A stretch of DNA of 64,000 nt from Cycas panzhihuaensis (GCA_023213395.1 CM041465.1:47995741-48059740), one strand, 5' to 3'. Shown: positions 34,290 through 45,290, counted from the first letter of the stretch. Made by a program: numbers and translations. Notes: a model not told the origin generated them from the letters alone.

Positions 34290-35030
34290 GCTAAGAGAAG
34301 TCAAGCACCATTTAAACTTCTCTAGTAGTACTAGTTTTGTGAATATATTAGTACAATTCTATTTTGTGTTAACCTTCTCAAATGCTACTCTACCTACTTC
34401 CATAACTTGTCGAGTAAAATGGTACTTAAGAGCAATATGCTTTGTCCTACTATGATAAACTAGATTCTTTGTTAAGTAAATGACACTTTGACTATCACAA
34501 AATACTTTTACCTTTTTTTGTTTCCTTCCAAGCTCAACCAGTAGACCCTACAACCAAATTGCTTCCTTATAAGCATGTGCCATAGCAACATACTCTACTT
34601 TTATAGTCGATAATACAATTGTACTTTACAATTTTGACATCTAACTAAACAGATCATTTGCAAGAGTAAACACATAACCCGAAGTAGACCTTCTCTTATC
34701 TAAATCTCCTATAAAATTTGAATCAACATATCTACAAACCTAATTACCTATACCGCCAAAGGTGATACAATGGTTACTTGTACCTCTTAAATACTAAAGC
34801 ACCCATTTCACTACTACCCAATATTCCTTTCTTGGATTTGCCATAAATCTCCTAACTACACTGACAAGTTTTGTATATACCATGGCATATATCAAACTTT
34901 CTACTCCACTGGCATAAGGTACACGAGATATATAATCCTTTTCTTCTTCAGTATTAGGACTCATACTCGAAGAAAACTTGAAATAGGAAGCCAACGAGAT
35001 ACTCACTGGTTTCACATTTGCCATACCAAA
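34290..35030 (-). pseudogene. Cop-4 RNase H remnant
   Basis: The minus strand reads KVFCDSQSVIYLTKN and SRTKHIALKYHFTRQVMEVG at about 34515-34395, the copia RNase H end with catalytic Asp. An open piece at 35024-34794 reads EEEKDYISRVPYASGVESLI and KEYWVVVKWVL, the usual zone between RT and RNase H. Confidence 0.9.
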
Positions 35031-35760
35031 TCTATTTAGTACCTTCTCTACATATTTCTACCGTGATACCCATAGTTTACCATTTTTCCTATCTATATGT
35101 ATCTCCATGCCTAAGATTTATTTTGTAGCTCCTAGATCCTTTAAATCAAAAGTCCTAGCCAATTGAGCATTTAACTTGTTGATTTTTGCCATACTATTGC
35201 TTACAACCAACATGTCATCAACATACAATACTAAGATAATAAATAAGCTATTATCTAAGAATTTAAAGTAAATATAATGATCATACTTACTTCTTTTAAA
35301 ATTTTGGCTCTCCATAAAGGCATCAAACTTTATATACTATTACCTATGTGATTACTTCAAGCCATACAATGATTTTCTAAGCTTATAAATAAATCTTTTC
35401 CTACCATCCTGTACAAGCCCTTTGGGTTGATCCATATAGATCTCCTCATCTAAATCTCCATGTAGAAAATCTATTTTTACATCTAACTACTACAACTCTA
35501 AATCAAGAGAATCTACCAATGCTAATAAAACCTAAATTGAAATAAGTTTAACAACTAGTGAAAAGATCTCATAAAAATCAATGCTCGCTTTTTATACAAA
35601 GCCTTTAGCCACTAGTCTTGCATTATATTTGTCAACCTTTCCATCAACATCTATTTTTTTCTTAAAAATCCACCTATAACCAACAATCTTCCTACTATGT
35701 GGAAGTTCTATCAAGTCCTATGAATTATTTTTCTTCAAAGCATCTATCTCTTTTTGCATA
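35031..35760 (-). pseudogene. Cop-4 reverse transcriptase remnant
   Basis: An open frame from 35315 to 35118 reads SKYDHYIYFKFLDNSLFIIL, then VLYVDDMLVVSNSMAKINKL with intact YVDD, and ARTFDLKDLGATK. Further right are the broken N-terminal parts (for example IGYRWIFKKKIDVDGKVDKY at about 35690-35630). Confidence 0.93.
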
Positions 35761-36360
35761 GCCCTCTTCCACTTCTCATTATAGATATCATCTACTACTT
35801 CCTAATAGCATATAGGCTCACCATCATTAGAAACCAAAGTAATAGAAATAAAAGGGTTGTACTTATTAGGTGGATAACTAACTCATATAGATCTTCTAAC
35901 AGTTAGTGGAGGAGTGTCCACATACTCCTATAAATCTACTACAGATTCATCTTTAAAAAGCTCTTCCTCTATTTTTGCTTCCAAAGACGACTAGTTCTCA
36001 AGCTTGACCTGTTAATGTTCAACTTTTTGCTCTAGTTTTACTTTTACTTCTACACTGTTTGATTTTAGAAAAGGAGATTCATCAAATATAACATCTTTAT
36101 TAATAATGATTTTATGGGTAGTAGGATCCCATAACCTGTATCCCTAGACACCATCTCCATTACCATAACCAACAAAGATACATCTCTTGGATTTTAGGTC
36201 TAACTTTGAATGTTGAATTTTATTAGTCAAGGCATAAACATCACAACAAAAAACATTAAACTTTGAATAGTTACATGGCTATCCAGTCTATACCTCTTTA
36301 GAAATCTTGTAGTCTATTGTAAGTGATGGTGACCTATTTACTAAATAATAAGTTGTCTGA
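35761..36360 (-). pseudogene. Cop-4 connecting region between integrase and RT
   Basis: Acidic and Pro-rich pieces with SRDIMFDESP-like sequence (read in the sense of the minus strand: NKDVIFDESPFLKSN near 36105-36060) and SKLDLKSKRCIFVGYGNGDG near 36220-36160. These match Cop-5 at 41410-41600. Confidence 0.8.
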
Positions 36361-36990
36361 ATAGCTTCTGCCCATAAGCCCTACTCCACTCCTGTATTAC
36401 TCAATATGCTTTTCACTCTTTCCAAGAGTGTCCTATTCATGTGGTCAACTATGTCATTCTGTTGTGGAGTATAGTTATTGGTCTTATGCATTTTGATTAT
36501 AACTTCTCTGCAATAGTTCTCAAACTCCAAGGAGTTAAACTCACCTTGATTATCAGTTCTTAAATATTTAATTGACCTACTAGTGCTCTTCTTAAGAGCC
36601 TTGAATTGCTTAAACATACTAAAAGCTTTAGATTTCCTTTTTGAAAAAAGGACCCAAATATTTTTGGAGTAATCATCTATAAATGTGATAAAGTACAATG
36701 ATCCTCCATAAGATATTATGGGGGCTAGTCCCCACACATCTAAATATACATAATCCAAAACATCTTTACTAGTGTGACTCCCTACTTCAAACTTGAGTCT
36801 ACACTACATTCCAAAAATATAATGTTTATAAAGGTTAATTCTAAAATCTACAAGTTAGGAAGTAACTTATGGTTCATCAGTACCTTAAGTTCTCTCTCAC
36901 TCATGTGCCCAAGTCTCTGATGCCATAACTGAGCTAGATCTTCTATAGTCTTTAATACTATAGTTACATGGCTGACATCTGCACTTCCCT
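36361..36990 (-). pseudogene. Cop-4 integrase remnant
   Basis: An open frame from 36758 to 36381 (125 codons) reads MDYVYLDVWGLAPIISYGGS with the first Asp, IKYLRTDNQGEFNSLEF with the second Asp, and QQNDIVDHMNRTLLERVKSI, where the catalytic Glu (usually in VAERMNRT) is Asp or shifted. The zinc-binding start LWHQRLGHMSERELKVLMNH is visible at about 36935-36875. Confidence 0.93.
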
Positions 36991-37480
36991 CTAAATGTAA
37001 ATGTTTCCTTTCTTTAAGGATTTCATAATAACCAAGGCACCCTTTGATACCTTGAAGAATCTTTCATAACCTATGCACTTATAACTACCAGAATCTAGTT
37101 TACCTAAGAAAATTAGATTCCTTTTTAGATCAGGTATATGTTTGACTTTACTTAATGTTCTCACTATATCATCAAACATTTTAATTTTGATGTTGCCAAT
37201 GCCCAGTGTCTTATAGGAAACTTCATTTTCTATAAGCACATCACCACCATCAAGAGGTTGGTATGATGAAAACCAACTCTTGTGTGGACACATGTGGTGT
37301 GAAGTACCTAAATCTAATAACCAATCATGATAATAATAGGAAATATTATAAATATCTAAGACATCATCATCATCTGTACCTTGATTTGACTCCACTTGAT
37401 TATCCTCCTTGGCAAGATCTTCTTTTTTTAGAACTCTTTCCTTTTGTAGTAATCCTTCTTGAGGTGACTTGTCTCATTAT
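36991..37480 (-). pseudogene. Cop-4 protease and knuckle remnant
   Basis: An open frame from 37395 to 36991 reads YYHDWLLDLGTSHHMCPHKS (D-L-G in place of D-S-G), then YKTLGIGNIKIKMFDDIVRT and LKRNLIFLGKLDSG. Upstream (37500-37420), the knuckle reads YYNETSHLKKDYYKRKE with the Cys residues changed. Confidence 0.92.
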
Positions 37481-38210
37481 AGTATTAACATTTGAGTTTA
37501 CTCTTCTTGCCTTTTGACTTTGACCTCAATGTGTCCTTGGAGCTTTGTCCTCTCTCAATCATTTTGCCCCTTACTATCATAGCTTCTAGTGTGGAGGTTT
37601 CAAGATAGGACTTCCTCCTCACCTCTTCCATTAGCAAAGCAATCATAACAGAATCATAGTCTAATTTATTTGTAGTGTTAAAACTAATTGAGATAACAAT
37701 ATTATCCCAAGATTCTAATAATGAATATAATAAGGTAACAACTTTGTTCTCATTCTTAATAGTAACATTGATACTAGCTAATTGATAAATAAGAGTATTA
37801 AAAATATTTAAATAATCAGTAATTTTTGTACCTTCTTTCATCTATAATGAGTGCAACTTCATTATCAAGTAAATTCAATTCGTCACTAATTTAGTCATGT
37901 ATAAGCCTTCCAAGTAGGTCCATAATCCTGCTACTATCTTCTCCCCTGTAATGTTAAACAAAACTTTATCCGCCAAGCATAATTATATTGTGCCAAGAGC
38001 CCTTTTATCCAAATCATCCCATTCATCACCATCTATATTTTCAAGTATCTTCAATTTGCTTGTAAGAGCTCTATACAATTACTATTATACTAAAACATCA
38101 TACACTTTCAACTTCCACAACTTAAAGTTATTTTTGCCATTGAATTTCTCCACCTTAAACTTTTCATTCATAAGTTTTACCATTTGGTGCAGAAAAAACT
38201 GACACCAAAA
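37481..38210 (-). pseudogene. Cop-4 gag remnant (UBN2 type)
   Basis: An open frame from 37841 to 37485 reads MKEGTKITDYLNIFNTLIYQ, LLYSLLESWDNIVISISFNT and LDYDSVMIALLMEEVRRKS, ending in SKSKGKKSKLKC just before the knuckle. The N-terminal part (to about 38200) is broken. The family is the same as Cop-5 gag (39458-40210). Confidence 0.92.
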
Positions 38211-38257
38211 CCTTCTCAAACTCATTGTAAAAATAAAAGTGGATTTGATACAATTTA

Positions 38258-38854
38258 TGAGAAAACTAGGTCCTAATAACTAGAAACTGCCACCAAGATC
38301 TAAACTATTTTGCAACTAGTTACAGGAATTGAAACTAAAAATTTATATACAAGTTCTTAAACAAGGGATAATATAATAAATAAATAAATAAACTAAAGAA
38401 TCACATATACACCATATATAACATAGTAAAACCCTAGTAGTGTATTAAGAAAACATCCACATCGGAAAGGTATCAATCTTTATTATCCAAGAATATAGAT
38501 ATATACATAATTTGTAGTTGAATACTTATAACAATAACAACCAACCACCTCTACTCCTTATAGTATATCCAATACATTGAATACCATCAATATAATAAAA
38601 AAAAACCTTAAATCAAGTTATATGAGAGAGTTATACAAAGCACAAATCTTGACTATTAAATCTAGGGTATTTGGAATGAATGACCTTAATTCTCTTTACA
38701 ATTTAGTATGTTTTACAGTACTAGCTTTTTGGGTCAGGGGCTCCACCCTCAAACCTCTTCTTTACAGGGGGGGTTTCAGTAGCCCCTGTACCACCCAACT
38801 AAAGGGGGGCTCTCATCCCCCTTGGGTCCCCTTGCAGAAGTTTAGAGAGTAAAC
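38258..38854 (-). repeat. Cop-4 5' LTR, main part
   Basis: The plus strand starts TGAGAAAACTAGGTCC and is a copy of 33571-34226, including the G/C-rich block (about 38765-38835). It stops at 38854 (...GAGAGTAAAC); the missing 64 bases are at 44050-44113 behind Cop-5. A decayed primer site (minus: TTGTATCAAATCC, about 38242-38254) lies at its left. Confidence 0.93.
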
Positions 38855-39381
38855 TATTAGATAATATAATAATAATGTTTTGGAGGCTAAAATTTTGATA
38901 GGTTGGCAACATAGTTTTCCCCTAAAAACATACTAAATTATAAAGAGAATCATGATCATTCATTCAAAATATCCCAAATTCTATGGTTGAGATTTATGCC
39001 TTGTATGACTCTCTTATATAACCTAATTTAGGGTGTTTTTTCATCATGTCGATTATGTTTGATATATTAGATGTACTGTATTAAGTAGAGGCAACTGGTT
39101 GTTATTGCTATGAGTATTCTACTGTAGATTATATATATTTCTCCATTCTTAGATAATAAATATCGATACCTTTCTTATGCAGATGTTTCCCTAGTACACT
39201 GCTAGGGTTTTACCTTGTTATATCATGTGTATATATGATGCTTTAGCTTTCTAATTCATTTATTATATTATCTATGGTTTAAGAACATGCATGTTAAATT
39301 TTAGTTTTGATTCTCATAACTAGTTACAAAATAGTTTAGATCTTCGTGGTAGTTTTTGGTTATCAGGACCTATATTTCTCA
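38855..39381 (+). repeat. Cop-5 5' LTR with loss of the G/C-rich block
   Basis: It starts TATTAGATAATATAATAA and ends ...TATTTCTCA, 527 bp. The 3' LTR (619 bp) and both Cop-4 LTRs carry a G/C-rich block of about 90 bases after the first about 70 bases; it is missing here, so it was deleted after insertion. Confidence 0.93.
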
Positions 39382-39385
39382 ATAA

Positions 39386-39398
39386 GTGGTATCAAAGC
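39386..39398 (+). promoter_or_regulatory. Cop-5 primer binding site
   Basis: TGGTATCAAAGCC lies five bases after the CA end of the 5' LTR; it is one base off the usual TGGTATCAGAGCC. Confidence 0.88.
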
Positions 39399-39457
39399 CA
39401 CTTTTATTTTTGTAGTGAATTTGGAAAGGTTTTAGTTTTGACTTTTTCTATACCAAA

Positions 39458-40260
39458 TGGTAAAACTGATGAATGTAAAATTTGAGGTGGAGAAATTCAA
39501 TGGTAAGAACAACTTTGAGTTTTTGAAGCTGAAAGCATATAATGTTTTAGTACAATAAGATTTATACAGAGCTCTTACAGGCAAATTAAAAAAATCTGTA
39601 TAGATAGACAATGACAAACGTGATGATCTAGATTAAAAGGCCTCTTAACATAATACGATTGTGCTTGGTAGATGATGTTTTATTTAACATTGTATAGGAG
39701 AAGACAACATTAGGATTATGGACCCAGTTGAAAGGCTTTTACATGACCAAATTACTGACGAATGAAATATACTTGAAGAGGTAGCAGTTGTCATTGTAGA
39801 GAAGGAAGGTACAAATATTACTAATTATTTAAATATTTTTAATACTCTTATTTATTAGTTAGCTAGTATCAATGTCATGATTGAGGATGAGGACAAGGAT
39901 GTTACCTTATTATGTTCATTACTAGAATCTTGGAATAATATTGTCATCTCAATTAGTTTTATCACTACAGATAAATTAGACTATGATTCTGTTGTGAATA
40001 TTTTTCTAATAGAAGAAGTGAGGAGGAATTTCAATCTTGAAACCTCCACACTAGAAGTTATGATATCAAGGGGTAAAACTATTGAGAGAGGACAAAGCTA
40101 TAGGGACACATCGAGGTTAAAGTTAAAAGGCAAGAAGAGTAAGCTCAGATATTCACACTGCAATAAGACAGGTCACCTCAAGAAGGATTGCTACAAAAGA
40201 AAGAAGTTCTAGAAAAATGAAGATCTTGTGAAGGAGGCTAATTAGGTGGAGTTAAATTAA
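39458..40260 (+). pseudogene. Cop-5 gag remnant
   Basis: The likely start is ATG 39458 (MVKLMNVKFEVEKFNGKNNF). After stops and a shift it is open from 39877 to 40212, with VTLLCSLLESWNNIVISISF and the knuckle YSHCNKTGHLKKDC (first Cys lost), ending YKRKKF. UBN2-type; it would form particles. Confidence 0.92.
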
Positions 40261-40640
40261 GGTACATATGATGATGTCTTAGTTGCTTATAATATTTTCC
40301 ATTATCATTATGATTGGTTATTAGATTCAGGTGCTTCACACCATATATGTCCATACAAGAGTTAGTTTTCATCATACCAACCTCTTGATAGTAGTGATGT
40401 GCTTATGGGAAATGAAGTTTCTTGTAAGATAATAGGCATTGGTAGCATTAGAATTAAAATATTCAATGGTGTAGTGAGAATATTAACTGAAGTTAGGCAT
40501 ATAACTAATCTAAAAAAGAATCTGATTTCCTTAGGCGAACTAAATTTTGGTGGTTATAAGTACACAGGTCATGAAGAAGTCTAAGGTGTCAAAGTGCATT
40601 TTGGTTGTTATGAAAGCCTTAAAGAAATGAAACCTTTATA
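40261..40640 (+). pseudogene. Cop-5 protease remnant
   Basis: DWLLDSGASHHICPYKS at about 40312-40362 has the intact D-S-G-A active site. The open piece 40399-40584 continues NEVSCKIIGIGSIRIKIFNG and LKKNLISLGELNFGGYKY. A stop lies between both parts at about 40363-40366. Confidence 0.93.
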
Positions 40641-41340
40641 TTTTAGTGAGAACTACAAATGTTAGCCATATAATTACAACATCAAAGACTACAAAAGATC
40701 CAGCTCAGTTATGGCGTCAGAGACTTGGGCATATAAATGAGAGAGGACTTAAGGTGATAATGAACCGTAAGTTACTTCCTAACTTACATCTTTCATATTT
40801 AACTTTTTTAAATATTATATTTTTAGAAAGTAATATAGACTCAAGTTTAAAGTAGGAAGTCACACTAGTAAAGGTGTTCTAGATTACATACATTGGATGT
40901 ATGGGGACCAACCCCTACAATATCTTATAGAGGATCATTGTACTTTATCATATTTATAGATGATTACTCCAGAAAGGTATGGGTCTATTTTTTAGAAAAA
41001 GAAATCTAAAGTTTTTAGTATGTTTAATTAGTTCTAGGGTCTAGTTAAGAAAAGCACTGACAGGTCAATCAAATATTTAAGAATTGACAATGGAGGTAAG
41101 TTTAATTCCTTAGAGTTTAAGAACTATTGCAGAGAAGTTGGGTTCAAATGGCATAAGACCACTAAGTATACTTCGTAGTAGAATGGCATAACTGAGTACA
41201 TGAAGATGACATTCCTTTAAAGAGCAAGAAGTATGTTGAGTAATGCAAATATGGAGCAAGGCCTATGGGCATAAGCTATTCAAAAAACTTGTTATTTAGT
41301 AAACTAGTCACCATAACTTGTAATAGACCACGAGATTCTT
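40641..41340 (+). pseudogene. Cop-5 integrase remnant
   Basis: The zinc-binding start is AQLWRQRLGHINERGLKVIM (40703-40765; His to Arg change in the first pair). The core has a LDVWGPTPTIS-like stretch with the first Asp (about 40890-40925), IKYLRIDNGGKFNSLEF with the second Asp (about 41070-41120), and a broken end in which the Glu motif reads TEYMKMTF (about 41190-41215). Several stops. Confidence 0.88.
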
Positions 41341-41870
41341 AAAGAGGTATGCACCGGATATCCATGTGACTATTCAAATTTAAAAGTTTTTGGTTGTGAT
41401 GCTTATGCCTTGATTAATAAAAGTCAACATTTAAAGTTAGACCTGAAATCTAAAAGATGTATCTTTGTTGGTTATGGTGATAGATATAGTGTGAAGGGGT
41501 ACAAGTTGTGGGATCTTAGTGCCCACAAAATCACTATTAATAGAGATATTATGTTTGATGAATCCCTCTTTCTAAAATTAGATAATATAAAATTTAAAGT
41601 GAAATAGGAGTAGAAATCTAAACATTAATATGTCAAGCTTGAGACCTAGCTATCTTTAGAAATAAAAGAGTAGGAAGACCTTTCTAAAGATGAATCTATA
41701 ACAGATTTACAAGAGTATGTGGATACTCCTCCATTAACTGTTAGAAGATCTATATGAGTCAATCACCCACCTGACAGGTATAACCCTTCTATTTCTATTA
41801 CTTTCGTTTCTAATGATGGCGAGCCTACATACTATTAGGAAGTAGTAGATGATATCCATAGTGAGAAGTA
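41341..41870 (+). pseudogene. Cop-5 connecting region
   Basis: The open piece 41410-41607 reads QHLKLDLKSKRCIFVGYGDR, KGYKLWDLSAHKITINRDIM and FDESLFLKLDN. The following acidic part (41620-41870) has several TAG stops, many at sites where CAG (Gln) would be expected. Confidence 0.9.
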
Positions 41871-42700
41871 GAAGAGGGATATGCAGGAAGAGATATATGC
41901 TTTAAAGAAAAATAATTTATGGGACTTGGTAGAACTTCTACGTGGTAGGAAGACTATTGGTTGTAGGTGGGTTTTCAAGGAGAAAATAAATGTTGATAGA
42001 AAGGTTGATAAATATAGGGCAAGACTGGTGGCTAAAGGTTTTGCACATGAAGCAAGTATTAATTTTCATGAGATCTTTTTATCAATTGTCAAACTCATTT
42101 CAATTCAGGTTTTATTAGCATTGGTAGCTTTTCTTGATTTGGAGTTGGAGCAGTTAGATGTAAAAATATCTTTTCTACATGGAGATTTAGATGAGAAGAT
42201 CTATATAGATCAGCCAAAAGGGTTTGTATAGGATGGTAAGAAAAGACTTATTTACAAGCTCATGAAATCATTGTATAGCCTGAAGCAATCACCCAGACAA
42301 TGGTACAGGAAGTTTGATACCTTCATGGAGAGCTAAAATTTTAAAAGAAGTGAGTATGATCATTGTGTTTACTTTAAATTCTTAGAGAATAGCTTATTCA
42401 TTATCTTAGTATTTTATATTAATGACATGCTAGTTATAAGTAAAATCATAGCAGAAATCAATAAGTTAAAGGCTCAATTAGCTAGAACTTTTGATATGAA
42501 GGATCTAGGAGCTGCAAAATAAATCTTAGGTATGGAGATACATAGAGACATGCAAAATGGTAAGTTATGGTTATAATAGTAGAAATATATAGAGAAGGTG
42601 TTAACCAAATTTGGTATGGTAAATGTGAAACTAGTGAGTATCTTGTTGGCTTCTCATTTCAAGATTTCTTCGAGTATGAGTCCTCGTAATGAAGAAGAAA
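41871..42700 (+). pseudogene. Cop-5 reverse transcriptase remnant
   Basis: Open from 41881 to 42231: RGRKTIGCRWVFKEKINVDR, VDKYRARLVAKGFAHEAS and VKISFLHGDLDEKIYIDQPK. The catalytic site is VFYINDMLVIS at about 42410-42442, so YVDD is changed to YIND and the first Asp is lost. A stop (TAG) lies at 42229-42231. Confidence 0.93.
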
Positions 42701-43380
42701 AGAACTATATGTCTTGTGCACCTTATGCTAGAGTAGTAGGAAGTTTGATGTAATCCATTATACATATAAGACCTGACATTTCACATGCATTCAATGTAGT
42801 TAGCAAGTTTATGGAAAATTTAGGAAAGGAACATTGGACAACAGTGAAATGGGTACTTCAGTATTTGAGGGGCACAAGTGACTATTACATCAACTTTGGA
42901 GGTACAAGTAATCAGGTTTATGGATATGTTAATTTAGACTTTGTAGGAGATTTAAGTAAGAGAAGGTCTACTTCATATTATGTATTGACTCTTACAAATA
43001 ATTTGGTGGTTGGATGTCAAAATTACAGAGTACAATTGCATTATCAACTATAAAAGTAGAATATGTTGCTGTAACATATGCTTATAAATAAGTAATCTGG
43101 TTACAAGGTCTATTGGTTGAGCTTGGAAGGAAATAGAAAAAGGTAAAGGTATTTTGTGATAGTCAAAGTACCATTTACATAACAAAGAATCCAACTTATC
43201 ATAGTAGGACAAAGCATATTATGGTTAAGTACTATTTTGTTAGATAGGTTGTGGAAGCAGGTGGAGTGGCACTTGAGAAGGTTAACATAAAATATAATTA
43301 TGCTGACATGTTCATAAAATTAATACTATTGGATAAGTTCAAATGGTGTTTGACTTCTCTTGGCTTGCAAAAAATGTGAT
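42701..43380 (+). pseudogene. Cop-5 RNase H remnant
   Basis: Open from 42811 to 43053 with KEHWTTVKWVLQYLRGTSDY and VGDLSKRRSTSYYVL. The end part in another frame gives KVFCDSQSTIYITKN and SRTKHIMVKYYFVR at about 43146-43245. The first catalytic Asp region reads GYVNLDFVGD. Confidence 0.92.
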
Positions 43381-43413
43381 GAATGGTCTAAGAAAGGTAT
43401 CAAGTAAAATATT

Positions 43414-43427
43414 GTTAAGGTGGAGAT
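43414..43427 (+). promoter_or_regulatory. Cop-5 polypurine tract
   Basis: GTTAAGGTGGAGAT directly precedes the 3' LTR. Confidence 0.85.
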
Positions 43428-44046
43428 TATTAAATAATATGATAACAATATTTTAGAGGCTAAAATTTTGATAGGTTAGCAGCATGGTTTCCCCCTTAAA
43501 CTTTCACGAGAGGATCCAAGATGGGCAGGAGCCCCCCTTGGCCAGGGGGTATGGGGGCGATAGCCCCTAACCAAAAAACTAGCACTGTAAAACATACTAA
43601 ATTGTAAAGAAAATCATAGTCGTTCATTCAAAATATCCCAGATTCTATGGTCAAGATTTGTGCCTTATATGACTCTCTCATATAGTTTGATTTAGGGTGT
43701 TTTTTCATCATGTTTATTGTGTTCAATGTATTGGATGTATTGTATTGAGTAGAGGTGGCTAGTTGTTGTTACTGTAAGCATTTTACTGTAGATTATGTAT
43801 ATTTCTCTATTCTTAAATAATGAAGATTAATGCCTTTCCTATGTGGTTATTTCCCTAGTGCACTGCTAGGGTTTTACCATATTATATCAAGTGTATATAT
43901 GATGCTTTAGCTTTCTAATTCATTTATTGTATTATCTCTAGTTTAAAAACTTGCATGTTAAATTTTAGTTTTGATTTCTACAACTAGTTACAAAATAGTT
44001 TAGATCTTGGTGGCGGTTTTCTGGTTATTGGGACCTAGTTTTCTCA
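43428..44046 (+). repeat. Cop-5 3' LTR
   Basis: It starts TATTAAATAATATGATAAC and ends ...GTTTTCTCA, 619 bp. It contains the G/C-rich block at about 43500-43575 that the 5' LTR has lost. Target-site matching puts the real end at 44049 (CAATA). Confidence 0.93.
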
Positions 44047-44049
44047 ATA

Positions 44050-44113
44050 GAAACTGTGCTGCCAACCTGTCAAAATTTTAACCTCCAAAATATTATTATC
44101 ACATTATCTAACA
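44050..44113 (-). repeat. Cop-4 5' LTR, first 64 bases
   Basis: gaaactgtgctgccaacc...tctaaca is the reverse complement of the start of the Cop-4/Cop-5 LTR. It is the outer part of the Cop-4 5' LTR, cut off by Cop-5, and touches the right ACACC. Confidence 0.93.
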
Positions 44114-44760
44114 ACACCTACTCAGGTATAAATAGTCACATTTGGTGATGACATTTCATATAACATGGCTAAGATTAGAAAACCTCCCATAGCCTTAAAG
44201 AATTTAGATATTCATCATCATATAAGTAATGTCCTTTATGTTTTTGGTATAACACAAAACTTGCTCTCTATTAGTTAGATTGATAAGTAGAACTTTGACA
44301 TACTCTTTAGCCAAGAAATATGCACTATTTTAGAGCACTGAACTAGTTAAGTTGTAGTAACATGATATAAAAAACTAGACTACACAAACTTGATGGTGTC
44401 CCACTTTCCGTTGCATAGGATAAAAACTCATGTGCTACTATGCTATCTAATCAATTAGATAAAGGTAAGTAAAATATTATGGAAGACCCGCTTATTAAAA
44501 TGTAGGAAGAATCCTCTCATAATTAGAAGCAACCTACTCAAAAATATACCAAGGATTACCTATGGCATTGATGCCTTGGCCATCTAAATATGTAGAGTCT
44601 TAATCTCATGTTTAGATTTCAAATAGTACATGGGTTATAAAAAAATAAACAAAATAAATATTTCTATAAATCTTGCATTATTGGTAAATAACATAAGTAA
44701 CCTTTCAATCTAAGAAAGTTTTACATGTAATTGAACCATTAGGCTTCTTTCACTCAAATA
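44114..44760 (+). pseudogene. Cop-3 protease end and pre-integrase
   Basis: VTFGDDISYNMAKIRKPPIA at about 44139-44200 and NVLYVFGITQNLLSIS at about 44230-44275 continue the protease from 33568. A decayed LWHxCLGHLNMxSLN-type zone is at about 44551-44600, followed by a SCIIGK-like Cys pair. Confidence 0.85.
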
Positions 44761-45290
44761 TTTGTAGACCTATGTTATCACCTTCACTCAATAGTAGTTT
44801 GTACTTTATCACTTTTATTAATGATTATTCTTGGAAAGTTTAGGTCTACTTTTTGAAGAATAAGTTTGGGGCCTTTGATAAATTCAAAGATTTCAAAACT
44901 AAAGTGGAAGATGAATCTTGTATGATAATCAAGATTTTACATTCAAATAATAGAGGTGAGTATACTTTAAACCAATTCATCGATTTCTGTAAAGAACATT
45001 ATATTAAATGCTAGTTCTTAACTCCTCATACTCTTTAACAAAATATAGTAACTAAATGCATGAACCAAATATTGGTGAATAAGGCTAAAGTAATGGTTAA
45101 ATCTGTAAACCTTGCTAATTTATTTTGGGCTGAAGCTATTCATACCACTACTTACCTAGAAAATAGGAGCTCGACTTTAGCTATAAAAAATATGACATCA
45201 AAGGAAGCTTGGTTAGGATAAAATCCTATAGCCTCACACTTCAAACATTCAAATGTAATACCTATAAGTTTGCTACAAAAGAAAATAGAA
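44761..45290 (+). pseudogene. Cop-3 integrase remnant
   Basis: Broken pieces of the core: a zone with the first Asp (VDLCYHLHSIVVCTLS frame-shifted, 44766-44815), a second-Asp zone (HSNNRGEYTLNQFIDFCKE, about 44941-44998) and LFWAEAIHTTTYLENRSS (about 45122-45175). The last part is the usual integrase end. Confidence 0.82.

Larger units (their letters stand above)
38855..44049 (+). mobile_element. Cop-5: youngest copia, inserted in the Cop-4 5' LTR in opposite direction
   Basis: LTRs at 38855-39381 and 43428-44046 belong to the same family as those of Cop-4. Flanks TAAAC (38850-38854) and GAAAC (44050-44054) are a target-site copy with one difference from the Cop-4 LTR sequence. All copia domains are present in order. 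It has stops in gag, integrase and RT, so it is inactive as well. Confidence 0.95.
33569..44113 (-). mobile_element. Cop-4: minus-strand copia inside Cop-3, split by Cop-5
   Basis: The left end is the outer end of the 3' LTR (33569/33571) and the right end is the start of the 5' LTR (44113, TGTTAGATAATGTG read on the minus strand). Both touch ACACC. The interior from right to left holds gag, protease, integrase, RT and RNase H. Cop-5 is inserted 64 bases from the start of its 5' LTR. Without Cop-5 it measures about 5.3 kb. Confidence 0.95.

Noticed and set aside
37263-37517. Plus-strand frame with His-rich and hydrophobic parts
   Set aside because: Antisense shadow of the Cop-4 protease and knuckle.
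33571-44046. Single giant palindromic element inserted as one unit
   Set aside because: The ACACC copies enclose Cop-4 alone, and the last 64 bases of its 5' LTR behind Cop-5 show two successive insertions instead.
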